DNA of 64,000 nt from Roseinatronobacter alkalisoli (lineage in GTDB: Bacteria > Pseudomonadota > Alphaproteobacteria > Rhodobacterales > Rhodobacteraceae). Positions 18,631-29,028 of this stretch are shown here, piece after piece. The translations under genes and the position numbers were made by a program. Location: positions 248,001-312,000 of the forward strand of contig NZ_JAQZSM010000003.1 of the NCBI RefSeq assembly GCF_028745735.1, given 5' to 3'. The notes beneath the pieces are model-generated. The model was not told the DNA's origin. It searched no databases and saw nothing but the letters and a program-made list of their open reading frames with translations. Every line of letters starts with the position of its first letter. The first letter of the stretch is position 1.

Positions 18631-20019
18631 ATGCAGCATTTTCCGATCTACCTTGACACCGCAGGTGCCGACATCGCCGTTATCGGCAATGGCGCGGCCG
18701 CGCTGGCAAAGCTGCGCCTGTTGTTCAAGACGCAGGCGCGGATCACTGTGTTCGCGCCCGCTGCGGAACCGGACCTGGCCCATGCTGTGAAAACGCAGGG
18801 GCATACCCTGATCGCACATGCCCCACAGGCGCAGGATCTGGCGGGAATGCGGCTGGTCTATTCCGCGACCGAAGATGCCGCGCAGGATGCCGCGAATGCG
18901 GCCCTCGCCCGTTCGGTTGGCGCGTTGGTCAATATCGTCGATAATCTGGATGGCAGTGACTTCATTACCCCCGCGATTGTGGACCGCGACCCTGTTGTCG
19001 TGGCAATCGGCACCGAAGGGGCGGCCCCGGTTCTGGCACGCGCCATTAAGAAAGATATCGAAGACCATCTGCCCGCAGGTCTGGGCACACTTGCAAGCGC
19101 GGGCAAGGCGTTCCGCCCGCAGGCAGAAGCCCTGCCCCATGGCCGCGCGCGGCGTGATTTCTGGGCCGATTACTACCTGAAGGCCGGGCCGGACCTGTTG
19201 GCGGGCACAGGCAGCACCACCCCACAGGACGCACTGCAGGAATTGCTGCACCGCCATCTTGCGACAACCGCAAGCGCGGGCCGCGTTGATCTGGTTGGTG
19301 CCGGTCCCGGCAACCCCGAACTGATGACCCTGCGCGCGCGCCGTTTGCTGGACCGCGCCGATGTTGTCATTCATGACCGGCTGGTGACGGGCGATATTCT
19401 GGAACTCGCGCGGCGTGAAGCGCTGTTCATTGCCGTGGGCAAAGAAGGGTTCGGCCCCTCCACCCCGCAGGAGCATATCAACGCGCTGATGATTGAACAC
19501 GCCAGCCAGGGTGCGCATGTCGTACGGCTGAAAGGTGGCGATGCCGCCATTTTTGCCCGCCTTGACGAAGAAACCGACGCGCTGGACGCGGCAGGCATCG
19601 ACTGGGGCGTGACACCCGGCATTACGGCTGCCAGCGCGGCAAGCGCCGCAATCGGGCGCAGCCTGACACGGCGCGGGCGCAATACCGGACTGCATATCCT
19701 GACCGCGCATGACAAGGACGGCATTGCCGATCTGGACTGGTCCGCGCTGGCCCGCCCGGATGCAGTTGCCGCGATCTATATGGGCAAGCGCGCCGCGCGC
19801 GTCATTCAGGGCCGCCTGCTGATGCAGGGCGCCGCCCCTGCCACCCCTGTTACACTGGTTGAAAACGCATCGCATGCAACCCAGACCATCACCGCCTGTC
19901 GGCTGGAAACGCTCGCCCATTCAGTGCGGTCCCTGCGTGGCCCTGTTGTCATGCTGCTGGGACTTTCGCCTGCTGGTGCCGTATCTGTCCTGCCCCAACT
20001 GATAGAAGAGTCCGCCTGA
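18631..20019 (+). CDS. cysG: Siroheme synthase CysG (precorrin-2 dehydrogenase/ferrochelatase + uroporphyrinogen-III methyltransferase)
   Basis: 462-aa bifunctional enzyme making siroheme for sulfite reductase. The N-terminal Rossmann domain has IAVIGNGAAALAKLRLL and the NIVDNLDGSDFITPAIV segment. From about residue 215 the methyltransferase half shows VDLVGAGPGNPELMTLRARR, VRLKGGDAAIFARLDEE and GITAASAASAAIG. First gene of a five-gene operon supplying cofactor and enzymes for sulfate reduction. Confidence 0.95.
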   Translation: MQHFPIYLDTAGADIAVIGNGAAALAKLRLLFKTQARITVFAPAAEPDLAHAVKTQGHTLIAHAPQAQDLAGMRLVYSATEDAAQDAANAALARSVGALVNIVDNLDGSDFITPAIVDRDPVVVAIGTEGAAPVLARAIKKDIEDHLPAGLGTLASAGKAFRPQAEALPHGRARRDFWADYYLKAGPDLLAGTGSTTPQDALQELLHRHLATTASAGRVDLVGAGPGNPELMTLRARRLLDRADVVIHDRLVTGDILELARREALFIAVGKEGFGPSTPQEHINALMIEHASQGAHVVRLKGGDAAIFARLDEETDALDAAGIDWGVTPGITAASAASAAIGRSLTRRGRNTGLHILTAHDKDGIADLDWSALARPDAVAAIYMGKRAARVIQGRLLMQGAAPATPVTLVENASHATQTITACRLETLAHSVRSLRGPVVMLLGLSPAGAVSVLPQLIEESA

Positions 20020-20020
20020 C

Positions 20021-20320
20021 ATGACCCGCACTACCCCGATCAAAGTCATCACTGCCAATGCGCTGCTGGAAGGCGATGTCGTCTGGCTGTCCCACGATGG
20101 GAACTGGACCCGCCATCTGGCAGATGCTCTGCCTTTTTCCGATCCGGAACAGGCGGACGCCGCGCTGCAACAGGCAAGCCAGCGCCATGACGAAGTGGTG
20201 GGTTGTTACCTGGCCGATATGCGCCTTGGCGCATCAGGGCTGGAGCCAACCCATTTCCGCGAAGATTTTCGCCGCCGTGGCCCGTCAAACTATGCCCATG
20301 GCAAGCAATCGCAAGGATAA
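20021..20320 (+). CDS. DUF2849 protein of the sulfite-reductase operon
   Basis: 99-aa protein without signal peptide or membrane segment (PIKVITANALLEGDVVWLSH at the N-terminus). DUF2849 members recur in alphaproteobacterial cys operons between cysG and cysI, as here, suggesting an accessory role in sulfite reduction. I know of no established function. Starts one base after the cysG stop. Confidence 0.85.
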   Translation: MTRTTPIKVITANALLEGDVVWLSHDGNWTRHLADALPFSDPEQADAALQQASQRHDEVVGCYLADMRLGASGLEPTHFREDFRRRGPSNYAHGKQSQG

Positions 20321-20325
20321 GCATC

Positions 20326-21993
20326 ATGTATCAGTATGATGATTTCGACCGCACCTTTATCGCGGAACGCAACCGGCAGTTCCGCGCACAGGTGGAACGC
20401 CGCATCGATGGCAGCCTGACAGAGGAAGAATTCCGTCCCCTGCGCCTGATGAATGGTCTGTATCTGCAATTGCACGCCTATATGCTGCGCGTGGCCATTC
20501 CCTATGGCACACTCAGTTCCGCGCAATTGCGCCAGCTTGCCATGATCGCCACACGCTGGGACAAGGGGTATGGGCATTTCACCACGCGCCAGAACATCCA
20601 GTATAACTGGCCGCGCCTGAACGATGTGCCTGACATTCTGGATGCGCTGGCTGAAGTTGGCCTGCATGCCATTCAGACATCGGGCAATACCATCCGCAAT
20701 GTCACCTCAGACCAGTTCGCCGCTGCTGCTGCGGATGAAATCGAAGACCCGCGCCCCTATGCGGAACTGATCCGCCAATGGTCCACGGACCACCCGGAAT
20801 TCCAGTTCCTGCCGCGCAAGTTCAAGATCGCCATCACCGGCAGCCCCAATGACCGCGCTGTGACCAAGGCGCATGATATCGGGTTGCGCATGGTGCAGCG
20901 CGATGGTGAAACCGGGTTCGAGGTGATCGTGGGCGGTGGCCTTGGGCGCACCCCGATGATCGGCAAGGTGATCCGCGACTTTCTGCCAGTGGCGGATTTG
21001 CTGCCCTATCTGGAAGCGATCGTCGGCACCTATAACCTGCTGGGACGGCGCGACAATAAATACAAGGCCCGCATCAAGATCACCGTGCATGAAAACGGGC
21101 TGGAGAAGGTGCGCGATCTGGTTGAAGCGCAGTTTGCCGCGATTGCGCCGCAGTTTGATGCGGATGCCGCCGCCGCGCAGCTTGCTCTGCTCAAGCAGCA
21201 ATTCGCAGCACCCGAGTTGCCGCCGCGCGATGACGCGCCCTATCAGGCGGCCTATCGCAGCAATGCGGTGTTCCGCGCATGGGCAGACACCAACCTGCAC
21301 CCGCATCGCGTGGCAGGCTACAGCATTGTCACCATCAGCCTGAAACCGCATGGCGGCACCCCGGGCGATGCGACCGATGCGCAGATGCAGCTTGTCGCGG
21401 ATCTGGCCGAACAATACGCGCAGGGTGAAATCCGTGTCAGCCATGAACAGAACCTCGTTCTGCCTCATGTCGCGCAGGCGGACCTGCCTGCGCTGCATGC
21501 CGCATTGCGCACGGCAGGGCTGGCCACGGCGAATGTGGGGCTGGCATCCGATATCATCGCCTGCCCCGGCATGGATTACTGCGCATTGGCCACGGCGCGG
21601 TCAATTCCGGTTGCCCAGCAGATTGCTGAATCTGTCGATTCATTGAAGCTGGAACATGATATCGGCCCGCTGAAGATCAAGATTTCGGGCTGCATCAACG
21701 CTTGCGGGCATCACCATGTCGGCCATATTGGCATTCTGGGGCTGGACCGCGCAGGGGTTGAAAATTATCAGATCACGCTGGGCGGCGATGGCACGGAAGA
21801 TGCGGTCATCGGCACGCGCACTGGTCCGGGTTTCGCCTATGATCAGATTGTCCCTGCGATCGAACGAATTCTGCAGGCCTATCTGGTGCTGCGCCGTGAC
21901 CGCGCGGAAACCTTCCTGCAAACCTATCGCAGGCTGGGCGCGGAGCCATTCAAGACGGCCCTCTACGAGACGGAGCAGGTCGATGCTGCATGA
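20326..21993 (+). CDS. cysI: Nitrite/sulfite reductase hemoprotein (CysI-type)
   Basis: Six-electron reduction of sulfite to sulfide on coupled siroheme and 4Fe-4S centres, 555 aa. Both halves of the duplicated fold are visible. Cluster-binding cysteines are in CPGMDYC and CINACGHHHVGHIG. HFTTRQNIQYNWP and the NxxxR-containing TSGNTIRNVT are siroheme-binding features. Start at 20326 (MYQYDDFDRTFIAERN), six bases after the DUF2849 stop; an upstream in-frame start would lie inside that gene. The 3' end overlaps cysH by 11 bases. Confidence 0.94.
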   Translation: MYQYDDFDRTFIAERNRQFRAQVERRIDGSLTEEEFRPLRLMNGLYLQLHAYMLRVAIPYGTLSSAQLRQLAMIATRWDKGYGHFTTRQNIQYNWPRLNDVPDILDALAEVGLHAIQTSGNTIRNVTSDQFAAAAADEIEDPRPYAELIRQWSTDHPEFQFLPRKFKIAITGSPNDRAVTKAHDIGLRMVQRDGETGFEVIVGGGLGRTPMIGKVIRDFLPVADLLPYLEAIVGTYNLLGRRDNKYKARIKITVHENGLEKVRDLVEAQFAAIAPQFDADAAAAQLALLKQQFAAPELPPRDDAPYQAAYRSNAVFRAWADTNLHPHRVAGYSIVTISLKPHGGTPGDATDAQMQLVADLAEQYAQGEIRVSHEQNLVLPHVAQADLPALHAALRTAGLATANVGLASDIIACPGMDYCALATARSIPVAQQIAESVDSLKLEHDIGPLKIKISGCINACGHHHVGHIGILGLDRAGVENYQITLGGDGTEDAVIGTRTGPGFAYDQIVPAIERILQAYLVLRRDRAETFLQTYRRLGAEPFKTALYETEQVDAA

Positions 21994-22687
21994 TCTGAGC
22001 GCGCTGAACAATCGCTTCGGCGATGATGCCGAAGCGGGCCTGCGTTTCGCGCTGTCCGGGGCACTGGGCCGGGTGGCGCTGGTGTCCAGCTTTGGCGCGG
22101 AATCGGCCGTGTTGCTGCATCTGGTGTCGCGCATCGCACCCGAAACGCCAGTGCTGTTCATCGACACGCTGATGCTGTTTCCCGAAACGCTGGCCTATCA
22201 GCGGGACCTGGCAGCGCGGCTGGATCTGCGCGATCTGCGCACCATCACCCCTGACCGGGCGGCACTGTTTGAACGCGACCCTGACAATCTGCTGCACCGC
22301 GCCGACCCCGATACCTGCTGCGCGCTGCGCAAGGCCCAACCGCTGGAAGGGGCCTTGCAGGGTTTCGATGGCTGGATCACCGGGCGCAAACGCTATCAGG
22401 GCAGCACACGCAGCGACCTGAACATGTTTGAACGTGACGGGGATCACCTGAAAATCAATCCGCTGGCCGGGTGGACCCCCGCAGATATCGCAAATTACAT
22501 GGACCGCCATGATCTGCCGCGCCACCCGCTGGTCGCGCACGGATACCTGTCCATCGGCTGCGCGCCCTGCACAGCCCCTGTCGCCACTGGCGAAGACCCG
22601 CGTGCCGGGCGCTGGCGCGGACAGGACAAGGTGGAATGCGGCATCCATATTGCAAATGGCCGCGTCATCAGAAGGCAGGCATCATGA
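21983..22687 (+). CDS. cysH: Adenylyl-sulfate (APS) reductase, CysH family
   Basis: Thioredoxin-dependent reduction of activated sulfate to sulfite, 234 aa. The PP-loop-like VSSFGAESAVLLHLV is near the N-terminus. The paired cysteines DTCCALRK and GCAPC are the 4Fe-4S signature of APS-type rather than PAPS-type reductases. The ATG at 21983 lies inside the end of cysI, and the stop overlaps the DUF934 start. Confidence 0.94.
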   Translation: MLHDLSALNNRFGDDAEAGLRFALSGALGRVALVSSFGAESAVLLHLVSRIAPETPVLFIDTLMLFPETLAYQRDLAARLDLRDLRTITPDRAALFERDPDNLLHRADPDTCCALRKAQPLEGALQGFDGWITGRKRYQGSTRSDLNMFERDGDHLKINPLAGWTPADIANYMDRHDLPRHPLVAHGYLSIGCAPCTAPVATGEDPRAGRWRGQDKVECGIHIANGRVIRRQAS

Positions 22688-23061
22688 CCATAATTGTCAC
22701 CGATACGGGCTTTGGTCCCGAAACATTCACTGGCACATGGGCCGATCTGGCCCCCGACGCCAGTGATGACGCGCTGCATGAAGCACTGGCGCAGAACAGC
22801 GCCATCCGCGTTCAGTTTCCCGCCTTCAGCGACGGGCGGGGCTTCACCCTTGCGGCGCGGCTGCGGCGCATGGGGTTCAGCGGGCGGTTGCGCGCGCAGG
22901 GGCATGTTATCGCCGACCAATACGCAATGGCCCGCCGGTCGGGTTTTGACGAGGTTGAAATCAGCGCCGAACTGGCCACCCGCCAGCCAGAATCGCAATG
23001 GCTGGCGCGTGCGGACTGGCGCGCGAATGATTACCGCCGGAAGCTGCGGCGCGCTGGGTGA
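22684..23061 (+). CDS. DUF934 protein of the sulfate-assimilation operon
   Basis: 125-aa soluble protein: ALAQNSAIRVQFPAFSDGRGFTLAARLR, then DQYAMARRSGFDEVEI. DUF934 proteins are encoded next to cysI/cysH in many proteobacteria and are thought to be accessory to sulfite reduction, but their biochemistry is not settled to my knowledge. ATGA overlap with cysH. Confidence 0.88.
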   Translation: MTIIVTDTGFGPETFTGTWADLAPDASDDALHEALAQNSAIRVQFPAFSDGRGFTLAARLRRMGFSGRLRAQGHVIADQYAMARRSGFDEVEISAELATRQPESQWLARADWRANDYRRKLRRAG

Positions 23062-23100
23062 CGCGCAGACCCGCTTGATTCTGATGTGAAGCAACCGTTG

Positions 23101-23283
23101 GAAATGCCAAAGGCGCGGAACAAAGGCCGCAAGGCTGGCCCGCGCCACCGGCGGGCCGTCCCGCGGCCTGCCGGTTTTGCTGGTGCTGATTCATGCCTTG
23201 GATGCCGGGGTATGGAGCTTGCATAAAGTGAACTTCTACTACGCCGGACCGGCAGACCCCGGCCCGCCGGTGGCGCGGGCTTT
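23101..23283 (-). repeat. Dispersed palindromic intergenic repeat, copy A (short form)
   Basis: Minus-orientation copy (core at 23219-23235 reads GCATAAAGTGAACTTC on the plus strand). GC-rich arms at 23142-23176 and 23245-23280 are reverse-complement-like. It sits between convergent DUF934 and hydantoinase genes. Confidence 0.85.
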
Positions 23284-23315
23284 CAGCAAACGCGCCCTGC
23301 AGCGCCCCCGAAAAA

Positions 23316-26300
23316 TCACCGCGCGCCATAGCCCCCGGCGGTCGGCGTGATCAGGCAAATCGCATCCCCCGCGCGCAATACTGTCTGATCACAGGCGGCC
23401 AGCACCCTGACCTGGCCGTCGGTCTGGCGGATTTCGGTGCGCCCGACCTGCCCGTCACTGCCCCCCGCCACACCGCGCGGGGGGGCTTTACGATGGGATG
23501 ACAGAATGGCACAATCCATCTGTTGCAGAAACCGGATCACGCGGCGCGTGCCATCGCCCGCGCACCATTTCCCCTGCCCGCCGGACCCGTCGCGCAGGCT
23601 GAACTCTTCCAGAAGCACGGGAAAACGCTGTTCCAGAACCTCCGGGTCGGTCAGGCGCGAATTGGTCATATGGGTATGCACCCCTGATGTGCCATGAAAC
23701 CCGCGCCCGTCATTCATGACCCCCGCAGGCGCACCGGAACAGATGGTTTCGTAATACTGATACTCTGCATTCCCGAACGTCAGATTGTTCATCGTCCCTT
23801 GCGCATTGGCCATAACCCCCAACGCGCCGAACAGGGCATTGGTCACATGCTGGCTGGTTTCCACATTCCCCGCCACCACTGCGCGCGGATAGCGCGGCGC
23901 CAGCATGCAGCCATCCGGCACAATAATACGGATCGGGCGCAGGCAGCCTGCATTCATGGGAATAGGCGCTTCCACCATCACCCGGAAAACATACAGCACC
24001 GCCGCGCGCGTCACGGGTTCCGGCGCGTTGAAATTATCCGCCAATGCAGGTGACGTACCGGTAAAATCAACCACGGCTTCGCGCGCGTCCCGGTCCACAC
24101 GGATGGCCACCTGAATGCGCGCGCCGGTATCTGTGTCATAGCTATAGCTGCAATCCGACAGCCGGCCCAGAAGACGGCGCACTTCCTCGGCGGCATTGTC
24201 CTGCACATGGCCCATATAGGCCTGCACCACATCCAGCCCGAAATCACCCACCATGCGCCGCAATTCCGCAGCACCGCGTTCATTTGCGGCAACCTGCGCT
24301 TTCAGATCCGCGATATTCTGAACGACATTGCGCACCGGATAGGGATGATCGCACAGCAGATCACGCAGTGCCTGTTCCCGGAACCGCCCCCCTTCGACCA
24401 GCTTGAAATTATCGATCAACACGCCTTCTTCATCGACAGTCGTGGCCAGCGGGGTCATGGATCCCGGTGCCGTGCCGCCCACATCGGCATGATGCCCGCG
24501 CGAGGCGACCCAAAACAACACAGTCTTGCCATCTTCATCAAACAAGGGCGATACGACAGTAATATCGGGCAGATGCGTGCCACCATTATAAGGCGCGTTC
24601 AGCGCATGCACATCACCGGGCCGGATGTCGGGGTTCAGGCGGATCACGGTTTCAACGGACCGGTCCATCGACCCCAGATGCACGGGCATATGCGGCGCAT
24701 TGGCCACCAATGCACCGGTGCTGTCGAACACCGCGCAGGAAAAATCCAGCCGTTCCTTGATATTGACGGAATGCGCTGTGTTTTGCAGCGCCAGCCCCAT
24801 CTGTTCGGCGATATTCATGAACAGGTTGTTGAACACTTCCAGCAGGATCGGATCCGCCTTGGCCGATCCAGCGACTGCAGCGCGTTCTGCCACCATGTAG
24901 CGGCGCAGCAGAATATCATCCCCGGCCCCAAGTTCCGCGCGCCAGCCCGGTTCGACAACGATTGTCTGGTTGGGTTCAATGATCAGTGCGGGGCCGGTGA
25001 CACGCGCACCGGGCTGCATGTCACCACGCCGGATCACGGCTGCGCGGTGCCATTCCCCGGCCGCATAAAGGGGGGTGTGGTCAGTCGCCGGGGCGTCATG
25101 TGACTGTCGCTGACGTGCCGCCGCCGCCGGGCCGTGCGCGCGGTTCTCTGTGCCCTCAACCTCTACTGTTTCCACGGTCAGGGGTTTGTCGGGGCTGCTG
25201 AATCCGAACTGCGCCTTATGCGCAGCATCGAACGCTTCGCGCACAGCAGCAATATCGCCATCATAGGCCAGGATGATCGCGGAATCCGTGCCGCTGTAGC
25301 GCAGATGCAGCCGCGCGCTCAGCGTGAAATCCGCCACGCCCTGACGGGACAGCGCCTGCGTCACTTCAGATTCCAGATCGCTCAGCAGATTTGCAATTGT
25401 ATCGACGCTGCCCTCATCCAGTTCCTGAACAAGCCCCTGCTGGCGGCTGACCGACACAGTTGCCAGACCAATACCATAAGCCGACAGCAACCCCGAAAAC
25501 GGGTGAATAAGCGCGGCCTTCATGCCCAATGCATCAGCCACGGCGCAGGCATGTTGCCCCCCGGCCCCACCGAATGAATTCAGCAGGTACTTCGTCACAT
25601 CATAGCCGCGCTGCACGCTGATTTTCTTGACGGCATTGGCCATGTTTTCAACGGCGATGCGCAAAAACCCCTCGGCCACCTGTTCGGGGGTTTTCCCTTC
25701 GCGCGCACCGATTTCGGCAAATTGCGCCGCCACTGTGTCGCGGTCCAGCTTCTGGTTCTGCTCAGGGCCGAAAATGGCTGGAAAATAATCCGCGTTCACC
25801 CGCCCCAGCATAAGATTGGCATCCGTCACTGTCAGCGGCCCGCCACGCCGGTAACAGGCCGGGCCGGGATCTGCGCCCGCGCTGTCAGGACCGACACGGA
25901 AACGCCCGCCATCGGCATGCAGCACTGACCCGCCACCCGCAGCCACCGTATGAATGCGCATCATCGGGGCGCGGATGCGCACACCGGCGACTTCAGTATC
26001 AAAGGCGCGTTCATATTCCCCCGCGCTATGGGCAACATCTGTGCTGGTTCCACCCATGTCGAACCCGATCACGCGGTCAAACCCGGCGACGCGTGCGGTC
26101 TGGACCATGCCCACCACACCGCCCGCAGGGCCGGACAGAATGGCGTCCTTGCCTTCGAACGCATCAGCGGCGGTCATGCCGCCCGATGACATCATGAATT
26201 GCAATGTCGGCCCCGCCACACCGGCAGGCGTTGCGCCAAGTGCATCGGCCACGCGCGCCACATAGCGCCGCAATATCGGCGACAAATAGGCATCCACCAC

Positions 26301-26936
26301 TGTCGTATCGCCGCGTCCGATCAGCTTTATCAGCGGGCTGACCTCATGGCTGACAGAAACCTGGGTGAACCCCATGTCGCGTGCCATTGCGGCCACAGCA
26401 ATTTCATGGGCGGGGTTTTTCCACGCATGCATGAACACAATCGCCACCGCATCAAACCCGTCATCGCGCAGCGCCTGCAATGCAGCGCGCACGCCGTCGC
26501 GGTCCAGCGGTGTTTCCACTTCACCACTGGCGAACAGCCGTTCGTCAATTTCCGCAACCTTGTCATAGAGCTGGTCGGGCAGGATGATATCCTTGGCGAA
26601 AATATCCGGGCGTGCCTGATAAGCCAGCCGCAGCGCATCGCGGAACCCGCGCGTGATCAGCAGCGCGACGCGTTCGCCCTTGCGTTCCAGCAGCGCGTTT
26701 GTGGCAACTGTCGTGCCCATCTTGACCGTGCCGATGCGCGCGGGGTCAACCGCGCCCCCCAGCAGGCGGCGGATTCCTTCGATTGCGGCATCGTCATACT
26801 GCTCGGGGTTTTCGGACAGCAGTTTCAGCGGGTGCAGCCCGCCATCTGGCGCACGCCCGATCACATCGGTAAAGGTGCCACCACGGTCAATCCAGAAATC
26901 CCATTTTGCCGCTTGCGTGACGTCCGAATCTGACAC
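23316..26936 (-). CDS. Fused hydantoinase A/B (5-oxoprolinase-like) protein
   Basis: 1206 aa. The N-terminal half is a HyuA/hydantoinase A domain: [13 protein letters not shown] near the start, [13 protein letters not shown] mid-way. From about residue 700 a HyuB domain follows ([35 protein letters not shown]). ATP-dependent opening of 5-oxoproline or a hydantoin is the family reaction; the substrate cannot be read from sequence. The fused order resembles eukaryotic OPLAH. The start is probably the GTG at 26936, with AAGGGG about six bases upstream. No operon partner. Confidence 0.9.
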   Translation of the reverse strand: MSDSDVTQAAKWDFWIDRGGTFTDVIGRAPDGGLHPLKLLSENPEQYDDAAIEGIRRLLGGAVDPARIGTVKMGTTVATNALLERKGERVALLITRGFRDALRLAYQARPDIFAKDIILPDQLYDKVAEIDERLFASGEVETPLDRDGVRAALQALRDDGFDAVAIVFMHAWKNPAHEIAVAAMARDMGFTQVSVSHEVSPLIKLIGRGDTTVVDAYLSPILRRYVARVADALGATPAGVAGPTLQFMMSSGGMTAADAFEGKDAILSGPAGGVVGMVQTARVAGFDRVIGFDMGGTSTDVAHSAGEYERAFDTEVAGVRIRAPMMRIHTVAAGGGSVLHADGGRFRVGPDSAGADPGPACYRRGGPLTVTDANLMLGRVNADYFPAIFGPEQNQKLDRDTVAAQFAEIGAREGKTPEQVAEGFLRIAVENMANAVKKISVQRGYDVTKYLLNSFGGAGGQHACAVADALGMKAALIHPFSGLLSAYGIGLATVSVSRQQGLVQELDEGSVDTIANLLSDLESEVTQALSRQGVADFTLSARLHLRYSGTDSAIILAYDGDIAAVREAFDAAHKAQFGFSSPDKPLTVETVEVEGTENRAHGPAAAARQRQSHDAPATDHTPLYAAGEWHRAAVIRRGDMQPGARVTGPALIIEPNQTIVVEPGWRAELGAGDDILLRRYMVAERAAVAGSAKADPILLEVFNNLFMNIAEQMGLALQNTAHSVNIKERLDFSCAVFDSTGALVANAPHMPVHLGSMDRSVETVIRLNPDIRPGDVHALNAPYNGGTHLPDITVVSPLFDEDGKTVLFWVASRGHHADVGGTAPGSMTPLATTVDEEGVLIDNFKLVEGGRFREQALRDLLCDHPYPVRNVVQNIADLKAQVAANERGAAELRRMVGDFGLDVVQAYMGHVQDNAAEEVRRLLGRLSDCSYSYDTDTGARIQVAIRVDRDAREAVVDFTGTSPALADNFNAPEPVTRAAVLYVFRVMVEAPIPMNAGCLRPIRIIVPDGCMLAPRYPRAVVAGNVETSQHVTNALFGALGVMANAQGTMNNLTFGNAEYQYYETICSGAPAGVMNDGRGFHGTSGVHTHMTNSRLTDPEVLEQRFPVLLEEFSLRDGSGGQGKWCAGDGTRRVIRFLQQMDCAILSSHRKAPPRGVAGGSDGQVGRTEIRQTDGQVRVLAACDQTVLRAGDAICLITPTAGGYGAR

Positions 26937-27004
26937 TGCCCACCCCTTTATCCGCACCGGATTGATGGCGCGATTACACGCGCGACACCACCGGGATGCA
27001 AGCC

Positions 27005-27034
27005 AAAAGGCCCCGGTTTTCACCAGGGCCTTTT
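27005..27034 (-). terminator. Intrinsic terminator of rpsA
   Basis: AAAAGGCC (27005-27012) pairs with GGCCTTTT (27027-27034), giving a stem flanked by T-runs on either strand. It lies 31 bases beyond the rpsA stop and could act bidirectionally. Confidence 0.7.
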
Positions 27035-27064
27035 CGTTATTTCAGATCGTGTTCAGCGATCAGA

Positions 27065-28744
27065 TCAGCTGCGGTCTTTCAGTGCTGCGCCCAGAATATC
27101 GCCCAGCGATGCACCGGCATCGGAAGAACCGTATTGTTCCACGGCTTCTTTTTCTTCCGCGATCTCGCGCGCCTTGATCGACAGGCCGATGCGGCGGGTC
27201 TTGCTGTCCACAGATGTGACACGCGCATCAACCTTGTCGCCGACCTGGAAACGCTCGGGGCGCTGGTCTGCACGCTCAAGGGCCAGATCCGAACGGCGGA
27301 TGAAGGATTTCATGCCGTTGAATTCAACCTCGATGCCACCTTCTTCGATGGAACTGACAGTGCAGGTCAGGATCGAGCCGCGTTTCACGCCTTCGACCGC
27401 ATCGGAGAAGCTGTCGTTTTCCAGTGCTTTAATCGACAGAGAGATACGCTCTTTCTCAACATCGACATCCGCCACAACGGCCTGAACCGTGTCGCCTTTG
27501 CGGAAGTTCTGGATCGCATCTTCGCCGCGCTGGTCCCAGCTGATATCGGACAGGTGAACCATGCCGTCGATATCGCCTTCCAGACCAACGAACAGACCGA
27601 ATTCGGTGATGTTCTTGATCTCGCCTTCGATCTCGGTGCCGGCGGGGTGGGTTTCGGCAAACACTTCCCACGGGTTGCGCAGGGTCTGCTTCAGGCCCAG
27701 CGACACGCGACGCTTGTCGCCGTCGATTTCCAGAACCATGACATCGACTTCCTGGCTGGTCGAGACGATCTTGCCGGGATGCACGTTCTTCTTGGTCCAG
27801 GACATCTCCGAGACATGGACCAGACCTTCGACACCGGCTTCCAGTTCAACAAATGCGCCGTAATCGGTGATATTGGTCACGCGGCCCTGATGCACCGAAC
27901 CCAGCGGGTATTTCTGGCCAACCGAATCCCATGGATCGGCCTGCAGCTGCTTGATGCCCAGGCTGATGCGGTGGGTTTCCTTGTTGATCTTGATGACCTG
28001 CACCTTGATCGTTTCACCGATGGTGACAACTTCCGACGGGTGGTTGACGCGACGCCATGCCATGTCGGTGACGTGCAACAGGCCGTCAACACCGCCCAGA
28101 TCAACAAACGCACCATATTCGGTGATGTTCTTGACCACACCATCGGCGATCTGACCTTCGGCCAGCTTGGCGATGACTTCGGCGCGCTGTTCTGCGCGGC
28201 TTTCTTCCAGAATCGCGCGGCGCGACACAACGATATTGCCACGGCGACGGTCCATTTTCAGGATCTGGAATGGCTGCTTCAGACCCATCAGCGGGCCTGC
28301 ATCGCGCACGGGGCGCACATCGACCTGGCTGCCGGGCAGGAACGCCACAGCACCGCCCAGATCGACAGTGAAGCCACCCTTGACGCGGCCAAAGATCGCG
28401 CCTTCAACGCGGTCCTGGTCGGCATAGGCTTTTTCCAGACGGTCCCAGGCGGCTTCGCGGCGGGCTTTTTCACGGCTGATGACAGCTTCGCCACGGGCGT
28501 TTTCGACACGCTCCAGGAAAACTTCGACATCATCACCAACAGCTACCTGCGGGGCTTCACCGGGGCTTGCAAATTCTTTCAGCTCGACGCGGCCTTCCAT
28601 TTTGTAGCCGACATCGATAATGGCCTGACCTGCCTCGATGGCGATCACACGGCCAATGACAACACTGCCTTCGGCAGGGGTGTCCATTTCGAGGCTTTCA
28701 GCGAGCATTGCCTCGAATTCTTCCATGGTTGCTTTAGCGCACAT
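27065..28744 (-). CDS. rpsA: 30S ribosomal protein S1
   Basis: 559 aa with repeated S1 RNA-binding domains: each carries a G-x-V-x-x-I/V-x-x-[YF]G-x-FV-type strand pattern (VKNITEYGAFVDLGGVDGLLHV, VTNITDYGAFVELEAG, IKNITEFGLFVGLEGD). It recruits mRNA to the ribosome. Length is normal for Alphaproteobacteria. The start ATG at 28744 has AAGGAACC upstream. cmk, often upstream of rpsA, is absent. Confidence 0.97.
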   Translation of the reverse strand: MCAKATMEEFEAMLAESLEMDTPAEGSVVIGRVIAIEAGQAIIDVGYKMEGRVELKEFASPGEAPQVAVGDDVEVFLERVENARGEAVISREKARREAAWDRLEKAYADQDRVEGAIFGRVKGGFTVDLGGAVAFLPGSQVDVRPVRDAGPLMGLKQPFQILKMDRRRGNIVVSRRAILEESRAEQRAEVIAKLAEGQIADGVVKNITEYGAFVDLGGVDGLLHVTDMAWRRVNHPSEVVTIGETIKVQVIKINKETHRISLGIKQLQADPWDSVGQKYPLGSVHQGRVTNITDYGAFVELEAGVEGLVHVSEMSWTKKNVHPGKIVSTSQEVDVMVLEIDGDKRRVSLGLKQTLRNPWEVFAETHPAGTEIEGEIKNITEFGLFVGLEGDIDGMVHLSDISWDQRGEDAIQNFRKGDTVQAVVADVDVEKERISLSIKALENDSFSDAVEGVKRGSILTCTVSSIEEGGIEVEFNGMKSFIRRSDLALERADQRPERFQVGDKVDARVTSVDSKTRRIGLSIKAREIAEEKEAVEQYGSSDAGASLGDILGAALKDRS

Positions 28745-29028
28745 TCAGATATGGTTCCTTTTTCATCATGTTTCTGGCCTGACGGTTGACTCCGCCGGTC
28801 TGTGGACTGGGATCAAAAGGACCACATCAAGGTCGGTTCAGAACGCGCAACAAACACAAAGGGTCGTGGCTTGCGCCCGACCCTGCCCGTTCAGAATGTG
28901 ACCTTTGGCCTTCTTGATTGCCGGTTTCCTAGCGCCAGCACCGTGTTTGCGCAAGTGGGTAATGTCCAAATCGGGCAAAACAAGTGGTGTTTTGCCGCAA
29001 TTTCAGGGATTACAGGCCCGGTTTCCCG

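Noticed and set aside
18601-19920. 439-codon open frame on the minus strand
   Set aside because: Antisense to cysG; no domain and no plausible start signal.
26996-28789. 597-codon open frame on the plus strand
   Set aside because: Exact antisense of rpsA, a byproduct of the GC-rich codon pattern.
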